Positions 16,074 to 22,882 of a stretch of DNA of 64,000 nucleotides are shown here, one piece after another. Position 1 is the stretch's first letter, and the number at the start of each line of letters is the position of its first letter. The notes under the pieces were generated by a model, which was not told the origin of the DNA, did no database searches, and saw only the letters and a list, made by a program, of their open reading frames with translations. The stretch spans positions 186,001 through 250,000 of the forward strand of contig DAOMOK010000009.1 in NCBI GenBank assembly GCA_035444285.1. The letters run 5' to 3'. The DNA comes from CAADGU01 sp035444285 (lineage in GTDB: Bacteria; Chloroflexota; Anaerolineae; Promineifilales; Promineifilaceae). Both the position numbers and the translations under genes were made by a program.

Positions 16074-16583
16074 ATGACACATCCATTAGTCACCCAATTA
16101 CGTTTTACGCGCAGTGAATTCAAACGCGGCCTTAAAGGCTTGACCGAAGAGGACGCCAGCCAGCGCCTGCTGCCCATGAACTGCATCAGTTGGAATGTGG
16201 GACATCTGGCCTGGCAGGAGCAACGCTATTTTTTGTATTATGGACAAGGCGAGTTGCTGCTGCCGGAAATTGATCACCTGTTTGCCTATGGCGCGCCCGC
16301 TTCCACCCCCTCTCTCAAAGAGATGCTGGCGGCGTGGAACACCATTACCAAAGCCGCCGATCCCTGGTTGGATACACTGACGAGCGACAACCTGCATCGG
16401 CCTTTTACCAGAAAGGATGGGCAGCCGGGGCAGCGCACCTTTGGCTCGCTGCTGCAACGAACAATTTATCATTACTGGTATCACACGGGCGAAAATCTGG
16501 CGGTGCGGCAACTGTTGGGGCACGCCCGTCTGCCCCAATTCGTGGGCAACATTGACAGAAAAGCGCCCTACCTGCCCGAGTAA
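16074..16583 (+). CDS. DinB family protein
   Basis: About 169 residues beginning MTHPLVTQLRFTRSEFKRGL; a GTG at 16014 would add 20 residues that do not look like the family. The DinB bundle is supported by RLLPMNCISWNVGHLAWQEQRYF, where the H of GHLAWQE is the first metal ligand, and IYHYWYHTGENLAVRQLLGH, carrying the HxxxH-like pair. Family members are metal-dependent four-helix bundles linked to thiol-dependent detoxification. The 178-nt gap before it holds no other gene. The stop lies 2 nt before a 55-bp structured repeat, which separates it from the next gene. Confidence 0.85.
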   Translation: MTHPLVTQLRFTRSEFKRGLKGLTEEDASQRLLPMNCISWNVGHLAWQEQRYFLYYGQGELLLPEIDHLFAYGAPASTPSLKEMLAAWNTITKAADPWLDTLTSDNLHRPFTRKDGQPGQRTFGSLLQRTIYHYWYHTGENLAVRQLLGHARLPQFVGNIDRKAPYLPE

Positions 16584-16585
16584 TC

Positions 16586-16640
16586 GTTTGTAGTAGGCAC
16601 TTTAGTGCCGTCAAAGGGCGATAAATCGCCTACTACAAAC
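16586..16640. repeat. 55-bp three-way-junction repeat, copy B
   Basis: Perfect outer arms GTTTGTAGTA and TACTACAAAC flank hairpins GGCACTTTAGTGCC and GGCGATAAATCGCC with a 7-nt linker. The ribosome site AGGAG of the downstream gene begins at the very next base. Confidence 0.88.
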
Positions 16641-16653
16641 AGGAGCAATGCGT

Positions 16654-17367
16654 ATGTATGGATTGATGGGCAAAATGACGGCCGTACCCGGCCAACGAGA
16701 CACTTTGATTACCATCTTGATGAACGGCATCCATGAGATGCCCGGCTGTCTTAGCTACGTGGTCGCCAGAGACCCGGCTGACCCCGACGCTATCTGGATA
16801 ACCGAAGTGTGGGACAGCGCAGAAAGCCATCGCGCCTCATTGTCTTTGCCACAGGTGCAGCAGGCGATTGCCCAGGCACGGCCGTTGATCGCTGCTTTTG
16901 GCGAACACATCGTCACCGAACCCGTGGGTGGGCATGGAGTAAGCAGCTCACAAGGACATAATCGCTCCATGCCAACGGCCGTTGTCATCCCCGAACTGGC
17001 CTATCCTGATGTGCGTGTAGCGGTGGAATGGTTGTGCCGGGTATTCGGTTTTAGCGAGCGGCTGCAAATTGACAATCATCGCGCTCAACTGACGTTTGGC
17101 GAAGGGGCTGTTATTGTCACGGCCGTAGCCGCCGAAAGCGCCGACCTCTCCCATGCGGTGATGGTGCAGGTGGCGGATGCAGACAGCCATTACGAACACG
17201 CCCGGCAGCAGGGTGCGCAGATTGGGCAGCCACCAACCGATTATCCGTATGGGGAAAGGCAGTACACGGCCGTTGATTTGTACGGCCGTCGCTGGACATT
17301 CTCCCAAACCATCGCCGACGTTGACCCGGCAACCTGGGGCGGCCAACTGAAAAAGGAAGCCAAATGA
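16654..17367 (+). CDS. ABM monooxygenase-like and VOC domain fusion protein
   Basis: A 237-residue fusion. The start at 16654 lies 8 nt after AGGAG; an ATG at 16648 is also in frame. Residues 1 to about 95 form an antibiotic biosynthesis monooxygenase (ABM/YgiN-type) ferredoxin-like domain: MTAVPGQRDTLITIL, GCLSYVVARDPADPDAIWITEVW and a C-terminal helix PLIAAFGEHIV. After a Ser/Gly/His-rich linker, residues about 108-230 form a PhnB-like VOC domain (IPELAYPDVRVAVEWLCRVFGF, AVMVQVADADSHYEHARQQGAQI, YTAVDLYGRRWTFSQ). Both folds act on small oxidisable or electrophilic molecules, so a two-step detoxifying enzyme is plausible but unproven. Its stop overlaps the DUF1697 start by 4 nt, which suggests translational coupling. 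It contains six ACGGCCGT copies. Confidence 0.8.
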   Translation: MYGLMGKMTAVPGQRDTLITILMNGIHEMPGCLSYVVARDPADPDAIWITEVWDSAESHRASLSLPQVQQAIAQARPLIAAFGEHIVTEPVGGHGVSSSQGHNRSMPTAVVIPELAYPDVRVAVEWLCRVFGFSERLQIDNHRAQLTFGEGAVIVTAVAAESADLSHAVMVQVADADSHYEHARQQGAQIGQPPTDYPYGERQYTAVDLYGRRWTFSQTIADVDPATWGGQLKKEAK

Positions 17368-17912
17368 CCAGTTATGTGGCCTTTTTACGAGCCATCAATG
17401 TAGGTGGTCATATTGTAAAAATGGTTGACTTGCGTCAACATTTTGCGGCGGCCGGTTTTGCCAATGTGGAGACCTACATCCAGAGCGGCAATGTCATTTT
17501 TGCATCTGAAAGTGACGATACCGGCGCGTTGGAACGTCATATAGAAACCCACCTGGAGAACATTTTGGGCTATGCGGTGGCCACCTTTCTGCGCACCTTC
17601 CCAGAATTGGAAGCCGTTGCCGCCCACCAGCCCTTCCCGGCAGCCGAATTTGAAGCCGGCGCGTCGTTGTACATTGCTTTCCTGAAAGAGGAACCGGCTG
17701 CCGAGATCCAGAACAAAATTTTAGCCTTTACCAATGAAGTAGATGCGTTTCATGTGCGCGGGCGAGAGTTATACTGGTTGGGGCGGAAACAACAGATGCA
17801 GTCCACCTTTTCCGGGGCGCTGCTTGAAAAAACGCTTGGCGGCCCGGCAACCGTGCGCAACATCACCACCGTGCGTAAACTGGTGGCGAAATATAGAACC
17901 CCCAATCTCTAA
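17364..17912 (+). CDS. DUF1697 family protein
   Basis: A 182-residue protein with the family's opening MTSYVAFLRAINVGGH and NVETYIQSGNVIF, and the later FHVRGRELYWLGRKQ and SALLEKTLG-like (GALLEKTLGGPATVRN) motifs with a C-terminal NITTVRKLVA helix. Length is normal for DUF1697; the function is unknown, and the fold is a ferredoxin-like pair. The ATGA overlap with the ABM-VOC gene implies coupled expression. The last codons (CCC AAT CTC then TAA) are repeat DNA, so the C-terminal TPNL is probably not ancestral. Confidence 0.88.
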   Translation: MTSYVAFLRAINVGGHIVKMVDLRQHFAAAGFANVETYIQSGNVIFASESDDTGALERHIETHLENILGYAVATFLRTFPELEAVAAHQPFPAAEFEAGASLYIAFLKEEPAAEIQNKILAFTNEVDAFHVRGRELYWLGRKQQMQSTFSGALLEKTLGGPATVRNITTVRKLVAKYRTPNL

Positions 17913-17926
17913 TCTCCCAATCTCCA
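17899..17926. repeat. Short-unit tandem repeat tract (CCAATCTC/TAATCTC)
   Basis: CCCAATCTC, TAATCTC, CCAATCTCC units span the end of the DUF1697 gene and provide its TAA stop. Confidence 0.75.
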
Positions 17927-17953
17927 AAAATCGTAAACGATCAGTCCCTCTGG

Positions 17954-18014
17954 AGACCTGACAGGTTTTGGCCGGCAAGTCTTCAATTGAACGAGTAAAA
18001 AACCTGTCAGGTCT
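17954..18014. repeat. Inverted pair of ACCTGACAGGT palindromes
   Basis: AGACCTGACAGGTTTT (17954-17969) and AAAACCTGTCAGGTCT (17999-18014) are reverse complements, and each core is itself palindromic. The pair can form one long hairpin or two small ones. Confidence 0.7.
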
Positions 18015-18055
18015 GAACGATTACCCAAAAATCTGCCCGAAAAGCAGCGTGATGT

Positions 18056-18061
18056 TATAAT
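18056..18061 (+). promoter_or_regulatory. -10 element candidate for the DUF368 gene
   Basis: A perfect TATAAT lies 43 nt before the ATG at 18105; no convincing -35 hexamer is visible at the right distance. Confidence 0.4.
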
Positions 18062-18104
18062 GCTCCGCTTTGAACGATAATTTTTCCAAGCGAGAGTAAA
18101 TTTC

Positions 18105-19145
18105 ATGCAATCAACAATCAACGAACAGACAGAAGGTAAACAAAAACGTTCCGTGCGCGGTTATGCCGGGCTGACGCTGCGCGGCATCTGTATGGGGGCG
18201 TCTGATATTGTGCCTGGCGTTTCCGGCGGTACGATGGCGTTTATCCTGGGTATTTACGAAGAGTTAATCAATTCGATCAAAACGTTGGGCGACCCCCGTT
18301 TCTTGATGACACTGGGGCGTTTTCGTATTCGGGAGGCGCTGCGTATTTTCAACTGGGAGTTTCTGATGGCGGTGGGGTTGGGCATTTTTATAGCCATCAT
18401 CACCCTATCCGGCATTTTAGAATCGCTGCTGGTCAACCAGCCGGTATACATCTGGAGCTTTTTCTTTGGGCTGGTGCTGGCCTCGGCCATTGTGGTAGCA
18501 AAACGAATTAAACAGTGGTCGGCCGGGAAGGTGGGGCTGCTGCTGCTGGGTACGATGGGCGCTTATATCCTGGTGGGGCTGGTGCCGCTGCAAACGCCGG
18601 ATACCTGGTGGTTTTGGATTTTGGCCGGGGCGGTAGCCAGTTGCGCCATGATTTTGCCCGGCATCTCTGGCGCGTTTTTGCTGGTGGTCATGGGCAAATA
18701 TCTGGACACACTCTCCACGGTGAATGCACTGCGGGCCGGCGACTTCAGCGAGGTGTGGCGCATTTTTTGCCTGGGCATTGGCGCAGCCATTGGCCTGATC
18801 ACCTTTGCCCAGATATTAAGCTGGCTGTTTAAGAAATACCATGATTGGACGGTGGCGGTGTTGATCGGCCTGATGTTGGGTAGTTTGCGCAAGGTGTGGC
18901 CCTGGAAACAGGATGTGGCCTGGCTGCAAGATGCGCTGGGCCAATATGTGCTGGATGGCGAAGGTTTCCGCATTGTCATCAAACAGCTTAATGTGCTGCC
19001 GGATTTGTCTACGCAGGCCGGCGTTGTTGAGTTTGTCCTGGCGTTGGTGTTGGCGGGGGTGGGCATCACGGCCGTCATCCTCCTTGACCACGCCGCCAAC
19101 AGAAAAGAAAAAGAGACCCCGGTGACGGAAAATGTTCCCGTCTAA
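18105..19145 (+). CDS. DUF368 / PopT-like polyprenyl-phosphate transporter
   Basis: A 346-residue polytopic membrane protein. The N-terminal signature GICMGASDIVPGVSGGTMAFILGIYEEL is diagnostic of DUF368, and its internal pseudo-repeat ASCAMILPGISGAFLLVVMGKY is also present, giving two re-entrant GxSG loops. About eight hydrophobic segments follow (GIFIAIITLSGIL, YIWSFFFGLVLASAIVV, VGLLLLGTMGAYILVGLV, GAAIGLITFAQILSWLF). DUF368 proteins have been shown to return undecaprenyl phosphate across the cytoplasmic membrane for reuse in envelope synthesis. The gene has its own promoter-like sequence and overlaps the downstream HAD gene by 14 nt. The linkage to a phosphatase is suggestive only. Confidence 0.92.
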   Translation: MQSTINEQTEGKQKRSVRGYAGLTLRGICMGASDIVPGVSGGTMAFILGIYEELINSIKTLGDPRFLMTLGRFRIREALRIFNWEFLMAVGLGIFIAIITLSGILESLLVNQPVYIWSFFFGLVLASAIVVAKRIKQWSAGKVGLLLLGTMGAYILVGLVPLQTPDTWWFWILAGAVASCAMILPGISGAFLLVVMGKYLDTLSTVNALRAGDFSEVWRIFCLGIGAAIGLITFAQILSWLFKKYHDWTVAVLIGLMLGSLRKVWPWKQDVAWLQDALGQYVLDGEGFRIVIKQLNVLPDLSTQAGVVEFVLALVLAGVGITAVILLDHAANRKEKETPVTENVPV

Positions 19146-19902
19146 ACAGAAAATAGCCGCCGTTATTTTTGACCTGGATGACACCTTAATTGATTGGTCA
19201 GGCCAGGAAATTCATGGCGCGGCCATCGGCCAGCGCCATTTGCGGCAGGTATATGCCTATCTGGCGGCTAAAGGTCAGCCGCTTCCTGCTGAAGAAGATT
19301 TTCTCGATTGTTTTGGCGAGGTATTGGTGCGACTGTGGCAGCAGGCCAAACTGACCTGGGCCGGCGTTTCGCTGGCGGAGGTGATGACGCAAACCTTGCA
19401 AGGGTCTGGCCTGGACGCTCAGCGGTTTGACATGACGGAGTTGTTACGGGTGTATAACTGGCAGCCGGTGCCGGGGGTACGGCCGTATCCCGACGCCATC
19501 CCCACCCTGCAAGCCCTACGCCAGCAAGGGTACAAACTCGGCCTTATCACCAACGCCATGCAGCCCATGTGGATGCGCGATGTGGAATTGGAAACCTATG
19601 GCTTGCTGCCCTACCTGGACGCTCGCGTCACCTCTGGCGATACCGGCTACATGAAACCCCACCCGGCCATTTATGAACGGGTGCTGAACATGCTGGCGGT
19701 ACAACCAGCGCAGGCCGTTTTTGTGGGCGACCGCCCCGAAAACGATATTGCCGGGGCCAACGCCGCCGGATTGACCAGCGTCTTGATCAGCCCGCCCCAT
19801 CTCAATTACGACCTGAACGGCTCACAGCCGGATTTTACAATTACGGCGTTGAGTGAATTGTTGCCCATACTGGCAAGACTTGAAGTGAGCAGTAAGCGGT
19901 GA
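19132..19902 (+). CDS. HAD-superfamily hydrolase
   Basis: A 256-residue phosphatase-like protein. Motif I is VIFDLDDTLIDW (nucleophile and general acid aspartates), motif II GLITNAM, motif III K in YMKPHPAIYERVL and motif IV VGDRPENDIAGANAAG. The helical cap lies between about residues 20 and 110, so this is a subfamily I enzyme (YjjG/pyrimidine-nucleotidase-like or phosphoglycolate-phosphatase-like); the substrate cannot be read from sequence. It starts inside the DUF368 gene (14-nt overlap) and is probably translationally coupled. The last residues (LEVSSKR) and the TGA are encoded by a tandem repeat tract. Confidence 0.9.
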   Translation: MFPSKQKIAAVIFDLDDTLIDWSGQEIHGAAIGQRHLRQVYAYLAAKGQPLPAEEDFLDCFGEVLVRLWQQAKLTWAGVSLAEVMTQTLQGSGLDAQRFDMTELLRVYNWQPVPGVRPYPDAIPTLQALRQQGYKLGLITNAMQPMWMRDVELETYGLLPYLDARVTSGDTGYMKPHPAIYERVLNMLAVQPAQAVFVGDRPENDIAGANAAGLTSVLISPPHLNYDLNGSQPDFTITALSELLPILARLEVSSKR

Positions 19903-19957
19903 GCGGCGAGCGGTCAAACCACTGCTCACTGCTTACCGCTCACTGCTCACTTTTTTA
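19882..19957 (+). repeat. Tandem repeat tract (AGTGAGC / GCTCACT 7-mers) forming a terminator-like hairpin
   Basis: GTGAGCAGTAAGCGGTGAGC units face complementary GCTCACTGCTTACCGCTCAC units over a short spacer and are followed by TTTTTT at 19952-19957. The tract gives the HAD gene its last codons and stop, and probably acts as its terminator. Confidence 0.8.
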
Positions 19958-19972
19958 AGAAGAGGAGACAAC

Positions 19973-20794
19973 ATGGACACACCCGGACGAAACGACCCCT
20001 GCTACTGTGGCAGTGGCAAAAAGTACAAGCAGTGCCATCTGAAAGAAGACCAGGCCAGAGAGAGCGACCGGCGTGCCCGGCAGGAAGCGGTGCGTTACAT
20101 TCGCCGTGACCTGCTCAAGTTTGCCCGCGACGAACGCTTTAACGAAGATTTTGCTAAGGCATTGCCGCTGTATTGGAACGAGTATTATACCTTTGACAAC
20201 GCCGAAGAGATGAGCCAGCCGGAGGCGCTCCGGTTTTTTGACTGGTTTGTGTTTGATTACACCCTGGCGGATGGGCATCGCCTCATCAATCTCTATTACG
20301 ACGAGCGGCGCGAAGACCTGTCCAGCCATCAGCAGGCAGCGTTGGACGAATGGCAGCAAGCCCCCCCCGCCGGCGCGTATGAACTCACCAGCTACGAAGG
20401 GCAAACGCTCTCCCTGCGTGACTACCTAACCGGCGAGATATTCACCGTCTACGACCCCGGCGGGCGGGGTATTGTGGAAATTGGCGAGGTCATTCTGGCG
20501 CGCCTCGTGCCGGTGCTGGATCGGTTGGAGTTCAGCACCAACGCCGCTTATTTACCCGCCGCCGAAATTCAAGACATCAAAGAACAAATGCTGGCGGCCG
20601 AAGCTGATTACCAGCAACAACATCCTGATGCCACCCACGAACAATTTATGCGGGAGAAAAACATCCTGCTCATCCACCACGCCCTGGCCCAGGCCGAAGT
20701 ACAAAAACGCCCACCCGTCGCCCGCCTGGACCCTGACCGCGAGGACAAAAAGACGCAAAAGGTGGTGCGCCAGATGAAACGATTGAAGCGGTAA
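19973..20794 (+). CDS. SEC-C zinc-motif protein
   Basis: A 273-residue protein with an N-terminal SEC-C motif, GRNDPCYCGSGKKYKQCH (zinc ligands C, C, C, H at about residues 10-23), the metal-binding tail first known from SecA. The rest is charged and soluble: an RRARQEAVRYIRRDLLKFA helix, a WNEYYTFD region, and LTSYEGQTLSLRDYLTGEIFTVYD, then a helical C-terminus rich in Lys/Arg. It resembles the UPF0149/YecA-like SEC-C proteins of unknown function. A good ribosome site (AGAGGAGA) precedes the ATG. The TAA stop lies at the left edge of a repeat tract. Confidence 0.85.
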   Translation: MDTPGRNDPCYCGSGKKYKQCHLKEDQARESDRRARQEAVRYIRRDLLKFARDERFNEDFAKALPLYWNEYYTFDNAEEMSQPEALRFFDWFVFDYTLADGHRLINLYYDERREDLSSHQQAALDEWQQAPPAGAYELTSYEGQTLSLRDYLTGEIFTVYDPGGRGIVEIGEVILARLVPVLDRLEFSTNAAYLPAAEIQDIKEQMLAAEADYQQQHPDATHEQFMREKNILLIHHALAQAEVQKRPPVARLDPDREDKKTQKVVRQMKRLKR

Positions 20795-20868
20795 TCCGTA
20801 ACCGGTAACTCGTAATCCGTAATCCGTAATCCAATTATGGTTCACGGATTACGGATTACGGGTTACGA
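20790..20868. repeat. Inverted tandem repeat tract (GTAATCC / GGATTAC 7-mers)
   Basis: Three GTAATCC-type units on the left are mirrored by GGATTACGGATTACGGGTT on the right, so transcripts would fold into a hairpin. It includes the SEC-C stop codon and leads to aroA. Confidence 0.8.
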
Positions 20869-20900
20869 ACGTCCCCACCCACGGCCGTACCGGAGTAACC

Positions 20901-22232
20901 ATGTCTACCAAACTCCTGATTCACCCCCAAACCACCCCGCTGCGGGGTACGATTACCGTACCCGGCGACAAATCCATCAGCCACCGGGCCGTGATACTGG
21001 CGGCCGTTGCCGAGGGCGTGAGCGTCATTCGGCGCTGGCTGCCGGCCGGGGATACGCTGGCCACGTTGGGCGCGGTGCGGGCCCTGGGCGTGCAAATTGA
21101 GATTGACAAGAAGTCGCCCACGGCCTGGGATTTGCAGATTGAAGGGCGAGGGCTGCATGGACTACAGTCACCGGACAGGCCGCTGGATTTACGCAACGCG
21201 GGCACGGGCATTCGCCTGCTGGCCGGGCTGCTGGCGGGGCAGCGTTTCCCGGTGACGCTGGATGGCAGCGAACAACTGCGCAAACGGCCGATGCGCCGTA
21301 TTGCCGAACCGCTGCGGCTGATGGGGGCGCACATGGAGACGACCGACGGCCGTGCCCCCCTGCACCTCACCCCCGCCACCCTGCATGCCATCGAGTATGA
21401 AATGCCCGTCGCCAGCGCCCAGGTGAAAAGCGCCGTACTATTGGCCGGTTTGTATGCGGCGGGGGAGACGGCCGTGTACCAACCCGGTCCCGCCCGTGAC
21501 CACACGGAGCGAATGCTGGCGGCGATGGGCGCCAGCATTGACACGAATGATAACTGGATCACCATGCAATCACTGCTTACTGCTCACCGTTCACTGCAAC
21601 CACTGGATTTGACGGTGCCGGGTGATACCTCGTCGGCGGCCTTTCCGTTGGTGGCGGCGGCCATTGTGCCTCATTCGCAGATTACGATAGAAAACGTGGG
21701 CATGAACGAGACACGCACGGGCATTTTGGAATGGCTGCGGGCGATGGGGGCCAACTTTACGCTGAGCAATGAGCGCGTGACCGGCGGTGAACCGGTGGCC
21801 GACCTGACGGCGCGTTTTGATGAGCTACATAGCACGGCCGTACACGGCGAGAGTGTGGTGCGTGGCATTGACGAACTGCCCATCTGGGCGGTAGCCGCCT
21901 CGCAGGCGGCGGGCAGCAGCACGGTACGCGACGCCGCCGAACTGCGTGTAAAAGAAGTAGATCGTATTGGTGTCCTGGCCGGGGAACTGCGCAAATTGGG
22001 CATCCAACTGACCGAGTACGCGGATGGGTTTACGGTACATGGCCCGGTACGGCCGTGTGGGGCCGAAGTAGACAGCCACGACGACCATCGTCTGGGGATG
22101 TCGCTGGCAGTCGCCGGGTTGGTGGCCACCGGCGATACGCTGGTGCATGACGCCGCCTGCGTCGCCGACAGCTTTCCCGGCTTCGTGGAGACGATGCAGG
22201 CATTGGGCGCAAACATGCAGTGGGTGACGTGA
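20901..22232 (+). CDS. aroA: 3-phosphoshikimate 1-carboxyvinyltransferase (EPSP synthase)
   Basis: A 443-residue enzyme of the shikimate pathway; it transfers enolpyruvyl from phosphoenolpyruvate to shikimate 3-phosphate. Substrate-binding motifs are PGDKSISHRA (about residue 21), RNAGTGIRLLAGL, EQLRKRPMRRI, the SAQVKSA segment, VPGDTSSAAFPLVAA and AAELRVKEVDRI (usually KESDRI), with a C-terminal DSHDDHRLGMSLAVAGL. Length is normal. Residues about 223-233 (QSLLTAHRSLQ) are encoded by repeat-like 7-mers just before the conserved LDLTVPGD strand. It opens a compact cluster (NUDIX, aroE, secreted protein, GH13 phosphorylase). Four ACGGCCGT copies lie within it. Confidence 0.97.
   Translation: MSTKLLIHPQTTPLRGTITVPGDKSISHRAVILAAVAEGVSVIRRWLPAGDTLATLGAVRALGVQIEIDKKSPTAWDLQIEGRGLHGLQSPDRPLDLRNAGTGIRLLAGLLAGQRFPVTLDGSEQLRKRPMRRIAEPLRLMGAHMETTDGRAPLHLTPATLHAIEYEMPVASAQVKSAVLLAGLYAAGETAVYQPGPARDHTERMLAAMGASIDTNDNWITMQSLLTAHRSLQPLDLTVPGDTSSAAFPLVAAAIVPHSQITIENVGMNETRTGILEWLRAMGANFTLSNERVTGGEPVADLTARFDELHSTAVHGESVVRGIDELPIWAVAASQAAGSSTVRDAAELRVKEVDRIGVLAGELRKLGIQLTEYADGFTVHGPVRPCGAEVDSHDDHRLGMSLAVAGLVATGDTLVHDAACVADSFPGFVETMQALGANMQWVT
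21567..21600. repeat. Short-unit repeat segment inside aroA
   Basis: Consecutive units ATCACTG, CTTACTG, CTCACCG, TTCACTG match the 7-mer family seen at 19882-19957. Translated in frame. Confidence 0.6.
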
Positions 22233-22237
22233 TCTTA

Positions 22238-22261
22238 ACGCAGAGGCGCGGAGGTGCAGAG
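22238..22261. repeat. Short repeat (GCAGAGGC-like 8-mers) carrying the NUDIX ribosome site
   Basis: CGCAGAGG, CGCGGAGG, TGCAGAG units lie directly before the NUDIX ATG; GGAGG within them is placed like a Shine-Dalgarno sequence. Confidence 0.5.
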
Positions 22262-22882
22262 ATGAACTCGACGGAAGCGTTGTATCAGATTGCGGATGAA
22301 ATGCGTGGCATTGCCAATGAAGGGCGCTACTTCACCAAAGACCCCTATGATCAGGCGCGGTACGCACAATTGCTGGCCCTCAGCGCCCGGCTCATCGGTG
22401 TGGTGGATCACCGTGATCCGCAGGAGATTCTGCCCTACTTTGAAGATTTACTTTACCACCTGACGCCGCTCTCCGGGGCCGAATTTGTGGCTTTTCAAGA
22501 GGGCAGACTGCTGCTCATCAAGCGCCACGACAATGGCTTGTGGGCTGTGCCCGGTGGGGCCGTAGAGATGGGAGAATCACCAGCAGAAACGGCCGTGCGT
22601 GAACTGTGGGAAGAAGTGCAGGTGCGCGGCAAAGTCACCCAATTTCTCGGCCTGTTCGATTCCCGCTTATGGGGCAGCCGCATCAAAGTTCAACTGCTGC
22701 ACCATCTATTTCTGGGCGAGATTGTAGAGGGAACACCGCAGACGACTGCCGAAGCCACCGCCGTCGGCTTCTTTGCCGAAGACGAACTGCCGCCGCTGTC
22801 ACCCGGCCATGCTGGACGCATCCCGCTCATCTTCAAACTCATGCGCGGCGAACTCCCCATCCCCTACTTCGACAACCCATGA
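22262..22882 (+). CDS. NUDIX hydrolase with N-terminal NUDIX_N-type helical domain
   Basis: About 206 residues. The ATG at 22262 follows GGAGG; a longer in-frame start at 22220 would encode repeat DNA. The N-terminal ~65 residues (ALYQIADEMRGIANEGRYF ... YAQLLALSARLIG) form the helical domain found in a class of NUDIX proteins annotated as hydrolases of X-linked nucleoside diphosphates. The catalytic NUDIX box spans GGAVEMGESPAE, then REL.EE (WEE at about residues 120-125); the usual Gly after EE-x is Gln. Members cleave nucleoside diphosphates linked to another group. The stop codon overlaps the aroE start (ATGA), implying coupling, although a role in aromatic biosynthesis is not expected. 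Confidence 0.9.
   Translation: MNSTEALYQIADEMRGIANEGRYFTKDPYDQARYAQLLALSARLIGVVDHRDPQEILPYFEDLLYHLTPLSGAEFVAFQEGRLLLIKRHDNGLWAVPGGAVEMGESPAETAVRELWEEVQVRGKVTQFLGLFDSRLWGSRIKVQLLHHLFLGEIVEGTPQTTAEATAVGFFAEDELPPLSPGHAGRIPLIFKLMRGELPIPYFDNP

Noticed and set aside
13438..16640. Integron cassette array with attC sites in the small-gene run
   Set aside because: The 55-bp palindromic elements lack the GTTRRRY/RYYYAAC core sites, similar copies occur in other contexts (37481, 61851), and no integrase was seen.
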